Of a DNA stretch of 64,000 nt, positions 57,266 through 64,000 are shown piece by piece. The first letter of the stretch is position 1. Each line of letters begins with the position of its first letter. A program made the position numbers and the translations under genes. This DNA comes from Crotalaria pallida (Eukaryota; Streptophyta; Magnoliopsida; Fabales; Fabaceae), in the NCBI GenBank assembly GCA_037953625.1, contig CM075655.1:81681501-81745500 (forward strand), read 5' to 3'. Below the pieces are notes generated by a model, which searched no databases, was not told where the DNA came from, and saw only the letters and a program-made list of their open reading frames with translations.

Positions 57266-58403
57266 CTACTGCAGAAGAATGCCACTCTCAATGTTCCTGT
57301 TCAACTTCAGGGCTTCATCCAACTTTTGCATGTCTTGTTGAGTAGGTTTATTCTTCTCTACCCATTGCTGTTTTAGCCCCTGTTTTGATCCCTTTTTGCA
57401 CATTTTAGCATCATGGCCATAGCATGAGAATTTAGAACATAGGGTAGGCTTCCATTCATACACCACCTTTTGAGAAACAATATTCCCCTTATCATCTTCA
57501 AAGTGCACCTCTTCTGGAAGTATGGCTGGATCCACTTCCACCAAAACTCTAGCATAACTGATTCTATTACGTTCCTCAATGATCTTGTCATCCATAATGG
57601 GTGTCCCAATCAAGCTAGATATCTTTCTTAGAGAAGATGACCCCCAGAATTTCAAATTCAAATTTGGAAGCTGGATCCAAATAGGAATTCTATCAAGGAA
57701 ACTCTTGGAAACAGGCCTTCCAGTCCAGGGAGCAATAATCAGGGGTTTCTTATCAAAGTGATAAACCCCAACATCTAATACATTGTTCCTGCCCTCCATA
57801 GAATTAAATCTCACAATCATAGTACCATCTGAATTCATGAGGATTTTATCTATACCAAATTGTCCCCATGCTTTTTTAATGAAACCACTTAGCACTGGGT
57901 AAGGGGGGTTAGCTCCTAACACATACCATACCAGGGAATTCTACCAGTATTTAACATCTTCAACATCTGAGGGATCTATTTTCCCTAGTGCAACACCATC
58001 CTTCAACTCAGGCTGATGAAACTTTAGCTTGCTCCCTGCATTACGAAGCTTTGAAATATCAAAGTTCTCCCATACATTCAGTATTGGTTGCACTTCTTTA
58101 ATTGGATCTGGACTTTTAGGATCTGTCTCTGCACTGTTTTTGTTCTGTTATGTTCCTTGTTGTTGATCAATATTTGCATCTGTTTGCTTTTCAGAGTTTC
58201 TATTTTTGACCCTAGCCCGAATCAACTCAATGCCATGCACCAGGGATTCAAGTTGCTTAGGCGTTAAGGCATCAATGGTTTCCAAGTCTTCAGCATCCAA
58301 TTGAGTCAAATCAAACATCTGTGAATGCTTCTCGATGCGAACAGAGGAATTAAGGAGATTGTGGAGAGGGGGACTTAGGAGGCCTTCCCCTCTTCTTGGC
58401 CAT
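57266..58403 (-). pseudogene. LINE ORF1 (DUF4283-like with zinc knuckle)
   Basis: The ATG at 58403 opens MAKKRGRPPKSP, an AT-hook-like basic start, but a frameshift soon follows. The next frame reads FDLTQLDAEDLETIDALTPK. Stops at 58148 and near 57940 interrupt it. The DUF4283-like domain is at 57922-57450 (LGANPPYPVLSGFIKKAWGQ, WTGRPVSK, WIQLPNLNLKFWG). The zinc knuckle reads CSKFSCYGHDAKMC, with Phe in place of the second Cys. Known role of the family: RNA binding for retrotransposition. Confidence 0.75.
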
Positions 58404-58718
58404 GTTGGCCGCACCAGAAACCCTAGGCAACCCTAGGCAACTGTGAGAGAAAAGAGAGAAAAGTCAACTCAGAGTCAAACCCTTCTTGTAAAGATTATTA
58501 TTTATTTATCATCAAGATTATGTAGAGTAAAAAGAGAGAAAAGACACCAACTGAGGTTGACACAATTGGTGTGAAACTGAAACTGTATTACTTAAGCACT
58601 GCAATGTTTACCAAACAAATGACACATTTCAATTTTTTTATAACGTAAACCTATAGGAAGGCTATATATCATTGCTACCTTTCAATGAATTTTGGTTAAT
58701 GGATTATAAGAAAATAGT

Positions 58719-58998
58719 ATTACTTCCGTTCCTAAATATATGACTTTTTTGACACTTTTATTTTGTCGCTATTTATAAGACCCTTTTACCAATTTTCAAT
58801 GACCATTAATTACTTCTTTCCACAAACACCCCTATTTATTTAACACTTTTTTTATTTCCAATATTATTAATAGGGGCAGTTATGAAAATACATATCGAAT
58901 ATTCACATTTCCAATACTATTAACTAAATTAACCAACTTTCTTAATGGACGTGAAATCACCCAAAGAGATCTTATATACAGGGATAGAAGGAAGAATA
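58719..58998. mobile_element. Stowaway-like MITE
   Basis: Termini TTACTTCCGTTCCTAAATAT and, reversed from the right, CTTCCTTCTATCCCTGTATA resemble Stowaway ends (CTCCCTCCGTCCC). It lies beside TA and is absent at this place in unit 2. Confidence 0.55.
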
Positions 58999-59374
58999 TT
59001 TAACTAATGATCAAATGTACTCCTCCGACTTGTAAAAATTAATTAAATATAAAAATCACAATATTTATTTATTTATTTTGTCTATGCAAAAGGAAAAAAT
59101 AGCAATATTTAGTACGAGCGTAATTGCATAAAGTATGAACTGCAATTTCTTAAAACTCTGATGCCTTGGAACGATTTGTATGAGTGTTCCCACAGTGTAA
59201 AAGCAATGTCTAAACCAAAGCAAGTTTCCTAATTTAGAAATGTGGAACCCATCGTTCACTCACTTATCAATTAGCAGCAGTGACGACGACAAAGACGCAG
59301 CACCACCACCATTATGACGCCATTCCTAACTTCATTCTTTTTCATACGAAGAGAGGAATCGTTCGTGTCAGAGT

Positions 59375-59593
59375 ATGAAGAATCTCTTATACGACAAAGA
59401 CGAAGAAGAAGAAGAAGATGATGACGATGATGATGAAGAAGAAGAAGCTCTGCCTATTGGTGAACCGATGAGGGTTTTTGGTAATGGAATGGAACGCAGA
59501 AAACATTTTAAATCATGCGAATACTATGAAAACCGTTACTCTTTAATACCATCTCTCTCAATTTATTATTCCCCATTTCCCCATTCTCATTAA
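59375..59593 (+). pseudogene. BAH-protein-like first exon fragment (unit 1)
   Basis: The ATG at 59375 is followed by KNLLYDKD, an acidic Glu/Asp run, then LPIGEPMRVFGNGMERRKHFKSCEYYENRYSL. This resembles, from memory, the start of plant BAH-domain proteins (PIGEPVRVSGKGRGRRKH type, FEYDGNRYDL). Here conserved-looking positions differ (FGNGME, CEYYEN) and the frame runs into AT-rich sequence before any BAH core. A donor splice site is not clear. Probably a duplicated, decayed 5' exon of a nearby gene. Confidence 0.4.
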
Positions 59594-59959
59594 TCTAATA
59601 CTAATTTCAATAAATTTATTTTAATCACTACTATTATTATATTATTATAACAATTTTATTTTACGGAAGCCACAATGTTAAGGTTTTAGGAGTAGCTGAA
59701 ACCGTATCGCGAGCACTGTTCTCTATAATGATAAAGTTTTGGGAGTCTTCAAAATTGTGATTGCTATTTGAAAACCTTGTTCATAGATTTCAAATTTTAC
59801 TCCAATGGCTTATATCAACTGGTATTAAGGATAAGACGAAGACGACCTAGTGCACGAGGCTCCCTACTCGTTGGGAGTTTGGAGAGGGTAGATGTAACTT
59901 GTCTTATTTTTGCAAGTGGAGAGGTTTTTCTTTTTTCCAAGAAAGTGACATGTGCCATT

Positions 59960-60561
59960 AGTATTGGCAATTTGGGCCAATGCCCATGGGGCACGCCCGC
60001 CCGCCCGCCCGCAAATTTTTATGGGCAGGGTATTGATTTTATGCCCATTTAAAAAAATTGCCCGCCCTGCCCATTTTTTCCGTGGGCATTCTCGGGCGGG
60101 CTGCGGGCCGCCCACGGGCCTCCCATTATTTAATTTTAAAAAAAAAATATACATAACTCCTAATTCCTATTGGCCACTTTTAAAAAAATCTAAATGGCCC
60201 AAAACCAAGCCCAAAAGTAAAAACTAACCTTAAAGTCCTAAATTGTTACTTCGCTAATTTGAGTGGTGATAAGTGTTGGAGCAGCAAGGTGGTTGCTTCA
60301 TATCCCCTGGAAGATGCTATTATTACAACTCCAAAACTCAGATTTATTGTTTTTTTTTTTTTTTGCCTTTCATTGACTTTTTTTTAGCTTCTTTTCAATT
60401 TTTTAAATTTAATCGAGCCGCCCACAAGCCCGCCCAGCCCGCTCATAGGGCGGGCAGGGCCTGAATTTTACGCCCAAAAAAATTTAATGGGCGGGCGGGC
60501 ATGTCCACCAAAAACGCGGGCATGAGCCCATGCCTGCCTACCCGCCCAAATTGCCAATTCT
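59960..60561. mobile_element. GC-rich TIR element, 602 bp, 10-bp TSD
   Basis: Ends AGTATTGGCAATTTGGGC and, reversed, AGAATTGGCAATTTGGGC. ATGTGCCATT flanks it at 59950-59959 and 60562-60571. Subterminal runs of CCCGCCCGCCCGC and GGGCGGGCGGGC are inverted relative to each other. The centre is AT-rich with no transposase. The duplication length suggests a MULE relative. The ORFs inside are artefacts of the GC runs. Confidence 0.75.
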
Positions 60562-60689
60562 ATGTGCCATTCACTTATTATTCATTAGTTAACTAGTGCT
60601 ACATGTCATTTTTTTTAATAGTGTAAACCTATTTGTAAGCTATATATCATTGTTACCTTTCATTGAATTTTGGTTAATCGATTATAAAT

Positions 60690-61217
60690 GGGCTTAAATA
60701 TTTTTTGTCCTTTATCTTATTTTTAGGTTTCAATTTAGTACTTTATCTTTAAAAAGAATTAATTTATTCTTTCATGCTTCTGACATTTTTCAATTTCATC
60801 CTTCCGCTATGATAATGTTAAAATTTCATCGAAATGTATTGATTTTGTCATAGATTTCTTCTTCCAGTCACCTGAATCTGTATTTTTTGCTGAAATTTGC
60901 ATTATCCAACGTAATTGGCACTTTGATTGGTAAAATTTCAATGTCGTTCCACCTTTTTAGGGTGAAATTTCACTCACTTTTTTGCCTTTTTTGTTTTAAA
61001 ATTGATAATTATGACTATAAAATGCAGATTTTGGTGATTGGAAAAGGAATCTCAGGCAAAATCGGTATATCTCCGATAAAAATTTAACACTGTCATGACA
61101 TAATGATGATGAAATTGACAAATGTTAGAAACATAGAGGACTAAATTGACTTTTTTCAAATATAAAGGATCAATTTAAAACTTTAAAAAAATAAAGGACC
61201 AAAAGAATATTTAAGCC
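60690..61217. mobile_element. TIR element with long inverted repeats, 528 bp
   Basis: Left GGGCTTAAATATTTTTTGTC and right, reversed, AGGCTTAAATATTCTTTTGG pair over roughly 130 bp (including TCAATTT and GACATTTNTCAATTTCATC). No clear target duplication. The central ORF has no domain. Absent from unit 1. Confidence 0.6.
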
Positions 61218-61587
61218 TAAAAAAAATTAACGAATGATAAAATGTTCGAGTAAAAATTAATTATAAAAAGTAATTAAATATCAAAATCACAATATTTATT
61301 TATTTATTTTCTTGCCAAAAGGAAAAGATCACAATATTTAGTACAAGTGTAGTTACATAAAGTATAAACCACAATATCATAAAACTACGATGCCTCGGAG
61401 TTTTTTGTACGAGTGTTTCCATTGTTGCGTAAAAACAACGTTTAAACCAAAATAAGTTTCAGAATTGGGAAATGTGGAACCCACATTCACGCACATGTCA
61501 ATCAGCAGCAGTGACGACGATGATGAAGACGTTTCACCACCACCATTATAATGTCGTTCACAGCTTCATTCTTTTTCATACAAAGAG

Positions 61588-61812
61588 AGGTATCGTTTGT
61601 GTCTGAGTATAAAGAATCTCCTATACGACAACGACGTCAAAGAAGAAAAAGATGATGATGATGAAGCTATGCCTATTGGCGAACCAATTAAGTTCTCTGG
61701 TAATGGAATGGAATGCAAAAAACATTTTAAATCCTTCGAATACCGTCGAAAATGTTACTCTTTGGTATTATCTCTCTCTCCTATTATTATTCTCCATTTT
61801 CCCATTCCATGA
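61588..61812 (+). pseudogene. BAH-protein-like first exon fragment (unit 2)
   Basis: Homologous to 59366-59593. The ATG of unit 1 is ATA here (ATAAAGAATCTCC), so the proposed start is lost. The frame reads KNLLYDND, an acidic run, then MPIGEPIKFSGNGMECKKHFKSFEYRRKCYSL and fades into AT-rich sequence. Confidence 0.4.
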
Positions 61813-62048
61813 ACCTAATACCAATTTCAATAAATTTATTTTAATCACGACTGTTGTTATATTATTAGTACAATTTTGTTTTACGGAAGTTGCAATGTTA
61901 AGGTTTCAGGAGTAGCTGAAACAGTATCGCGAGCACCGTTGTCTAAAACATTAAAGTTTTGGAATTCTTCAAAACTGCGATCGCTATTTAAAAACCTTGT
62001 TCATCGGTTTCAAAATTTGCTCCAATGGATTGTATCAACTGATAGTAA

Positions 62049-63117
62049 CATGGTAGTCAAAAGCGCGCTCCAACTCGTTGAAGCGCACGATTCAACGAGT
62101 TTCATCATCGTAATCGAGTCAGAAGTGGCACGACGATCTAACACGTAGAATCGCAGGAGCACTGTGAGTTTTCGCCCTGGGAAGATGATGTTTCCGGGTT
62201 TTTTTACCCGATTCGGAACCCGGAGGTGGCCCAAAATCTTATAACCCTATTATATTTTTTTCGGCCCAGAATGTGATAACCCTAGTTTTATGTTTTACCT
62301 TATTATTCTACCGAAACCTAATTTTTACCACCTTTATATTTAAACCTCTATTCACCCACCCATCATCAGCCACGATGGACCCCTCTCTCTCTCTCAGTCA
62401 TATTCTCTTCTTTTAATTAGTTTAATCCCTCTCTTCTTCTTTAAACACTTATCTTCCTTTCTCTGTTTTTTCCTCCTCACTCTACTCTCTTACATAAAAC
62501 CTTCAACAAGTCGATATTCTAAACCTTTTTTTTCTCACGTAACTTCACCTTTACTCTCTCTCTCTTTTCTAAACCTGCTCTTTTGTCTCAAACTTCGACC
62601 TATGCTCTGGTCTTTTCCTATAAACTTGTGACCTATGATATTATGGGACTTAACACTTGGATTTGCTAATTTATTATCTTTTATATACTACCTTCGTCCC
62701 ATAAGTTATGTTCATTTGGCCATTTTGATTTGTCTCATAAGTTATGTTCATTTAGAAACTCAATACTCATTTATATTTCTTTTTTAAGCATACCTTTATT
62801 TATTACATTCTCTTTTTCACCACTTATTTCTTCATCTCTCTTCAATATAATCTTCATACATTTATTATTACTCTCTCTCCTATAATTAAATAAGGGTAAT
62901 TTAGTCAAAATATACCAAACTCTTACATCATTTATTCATTTCTTAATCTTTGTGCAATTTCTAAATCAACTTAACATAACTTATGGCACGGAGGGAATAT
63001 ATATATAATGTAATTTTGTATTTTGATTGACTTTTCGCTTCATGTAACGCTTCACCACTTCAATGATCCTACCACCCCTCCCCATTCCAAGCTTGACTCT
63101 ACGCTTTGATTACCATG
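62049..63117. mobile_element. Non-autonomous DNA transposon, 8-bp TSD (hAT-like?)
   Basis: GATAGTAA flanks it exactly (62041-62048 and 63118-63125). Ends CATGGTAGTCAAAAGCGC and, reversed, CATGGTAATCAAAGCGTAG. The host sequence joins cleanly without it, as judged from unit 1. An 8-bp duplication fits hAT, but the termini are not a typical hAT CAGGG. No transposase. It contains a Stowaway MITE. Confidence 0.75.
62688..62997. mobile_element. Stowaway MITE nested in the 8-bp-TSD element
   Basis: Ends CTACCTTCGTCCCATAAGTT and, reversed, TTCCCTCCGTGCCATAAGTT, next to TA. 310 bp. Confidence 0.75.
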
Positions 63118-63250
63118 GATAGTAAGGATAAGACAATGACGACTTAGTGCTCGAGGCTCCCTGCTCGCTGAGACTCTGGAGAGGGTATATGTAACCAGTT
63201 TTACTTTTGCAAGTGGAGAGATTTTTTTTCCGGAGAAATGATAGTGTACC

Positions 63251-63600
63251 TGTTTGAAACATCTTTGAGAGTGTTATAAGCTAGTTAACGAGCTACTTTA
63301 ACCAAAAAAAACTTGCAGCGTTGTTTGGTTGGAGGGATTTTTTTTTTTAAAAAAAAAGTCCTAACTTATAAACCTTGATTTGACAAGTCAATAAAAGTAT
63401 AGATTATTTCTTATAAGCTATGAGCTTGAAGTCATTTACACTTTGATAAGCTAATTCTACCAAACACTTCTAATTCAATCAACTAGCTTATTAGCCATAA
63501 GCTTTCAACTACTACTTTTTTTAGCTATCAACAAGCTTTTCAATTAGCTGTGTGGAACAGAACCATAAGTAATAAAGAAGGATGATTTTACTAATTGAAG
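63251..63600. other. AGCTTATAAGCT-rich inverted-repeat region
   Basis: TGTTTGGTTGG (63322) faces CTACCAAACAC (63456-63466), with many AGCTTAT/ATAAGCT strings between and after. This is typical of some plant MITEs, but the borders are unclear. Confidence 0.3.
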
Positions 63601-63955
63601 TAGTTACATAATATTAAAATGCACCAATGTCTTCTAATTGAAGTTTGTCACTTGGTAGGGCAAGTGAAAGGTCAACAGATAAAAGTAGCTAATTCTTTGT
63701 TTGATTCTTCATCGAATGGCCATGCATTTTTTTTTTTTTTCATTTTGAAAAATGCTCGCTTGCTGCATTCTTAATATGGCTAGTGGCAACTGAAACTGAA
63801 GTGTAGGTTGAGGATTCAGGCATTGCTTGAGAGGTTGATGGTTGTTTCTTGAAATTTTGTCCCAAAATCTTCACTTCTTAGAAATATGTTGCTTTTTTTG
63901 TTTTGATAGATCCTGCAACTTATTGATCGTTATTCTTGACATATTGTTTCTGCAG
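63601..63955 (+). other. Probable intron or flank of a host gene
   Basis: T-rich, no ORF, ending ATATTGTTTCTGCAG, which looks like a 3' splice site. Confidence 0.35.
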
Positions 63956-64000
63956 GAGGACCATGTTCTTCTTTGGCATGTGGATAGGAGCCAAAAGCCC
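63956..64000 (+). other. Possible host exon start at the right edge
   Basis: After TTTCTGCAG the 45 bases are open in more than one frame. One frame reads EDHVLLWHVDRSQKP. It may belong to the gene whose first exon is duplicated at 59-62 kb. The window ends too soon to tell. Confidence 0.3.

Larger units (their letters stand above)
53617..58493 (-). mobile_element. L1-type LINE, near full length but decayed
   Basis: ORF1 (58403-57266), ORF2 (57127-53732) and an A-rich tail (ACAAAAAAAATAATAATAAT at the left end). ATTATTATTTATTTA occurs on both sides (53602-53616 and 58494-58508), a plausible 15-bp target duplication, though in AT-rich DNA. The 5' UTR is only about 90 bp. About 4.9 kb. Confidence 0.8.
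58594..59959. repeat. Tandem segmental duplication, unit 1
   Basis: It matches unit 2 (60572-62048 plus 63118-63240) collinearly: CTATATATCATTG...ACC, the 5' region GTGGAACCCA, the exon-like ORF, CGGAAGCCACAATGTTAAGG, and GAGGCTCCCT...CTTTTGCAAGTGGAGAG-type sequence near the right end. Each unit later received its own small elements. Confidence 0.75.
60572..63250. repeat. Tandem segmental duplication, unit 2
   Basis: Second copy of the segment at 58594-59959, split by the element at 62049-63117. It continues at 63118 with GATAGTAAGGATAAGACAATG, matching TATTAAGGATAAGACGAAG of unit 1 (59824). Confidence 0.7.

Noticed and set aside
59864..60227. ORFs of about 90 codons on both strands
   Set aside because: Produced by GCCC/GGGC runs in a TIR element.
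1..64000. tRNA or rRNA genes
   Set aside because: Only primer binding sites complementary to tRNA ends were found; no cloverleaf or rRNA sequence recognised.

Overview
The window is plant nuclear DNA made almost entirely of nested transposable elements. I see no intact host gene. The families point to a eudicot: Tekay/Del-like Ty3-gypsy chromoviruses with very long LTRs, an Athila-like solo LTR, a Tat-like gypsy element with an antisense gene, a SIRE-like Ty1-copia derivative, an L1-type LINE and several MITEs. A legume is possible, but the sequence does not settle it.

Layout. (1) 1-656 is the end of a gypsy LTR. (2) 1198-27956 is a minus-strand chromovirus, here called A1. Its 3' LTR (1198-8204) was hit by two solo LTRs (1673-4163, TSD CATAG; 5272-6327). 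Its pol was split by a Tat-like element (9375-25494, TSD CTTAG), whose 5' LTR was split in turn by a young copia element (19296-25134, TSD AAGAT). (3) 27957-29242 is a truncated copia-like LTR. (4) 29243-51070 is a second minus-strand gypsy element, B. Its 5' LTR holds a plus-strand LTR, F (34748-50488, TSD GGGAG). F holds another family-A chromovirus, A2 (38237-47324), and the 5' LTR of A2 holds solo LTR G (41305-44925, TSD TAGTT). (5) 51071-52012 is a family-A LTR piece, A3, possibly the lost 5' LTR of A1. If so, nearly the whole of 1.2-52 kb grew inside one chromovirus. (6) 52-64 kb has a decayed LINE (53617-58493), five TIR/MITE-type elements, and a tandemly duplicated piece of a host gene whose first exon resembles a BAH-domain protein. 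A possible host exon starts at the right edge.

The most interesting signals lie inside the LTRs. Family-A LTRs carry a sense-strand ORF of about 160 codons, present in both copies, whose differences are biased toward synonymous changes. LTRs of several unrelated families carry clusters of a TCGA-centred palindrome (AATCGATT or ACTCGAGT), and the motif differs between homologous LTRs. Further into the LTRs there are arrays of small hairpins or minisatellites. The Tat-like element has no gag or pol but carries an antisense, intron-containing plant-mobile-domain gene next to its 3' LTR.

All boundaries, target duplications and counts were read by eye.
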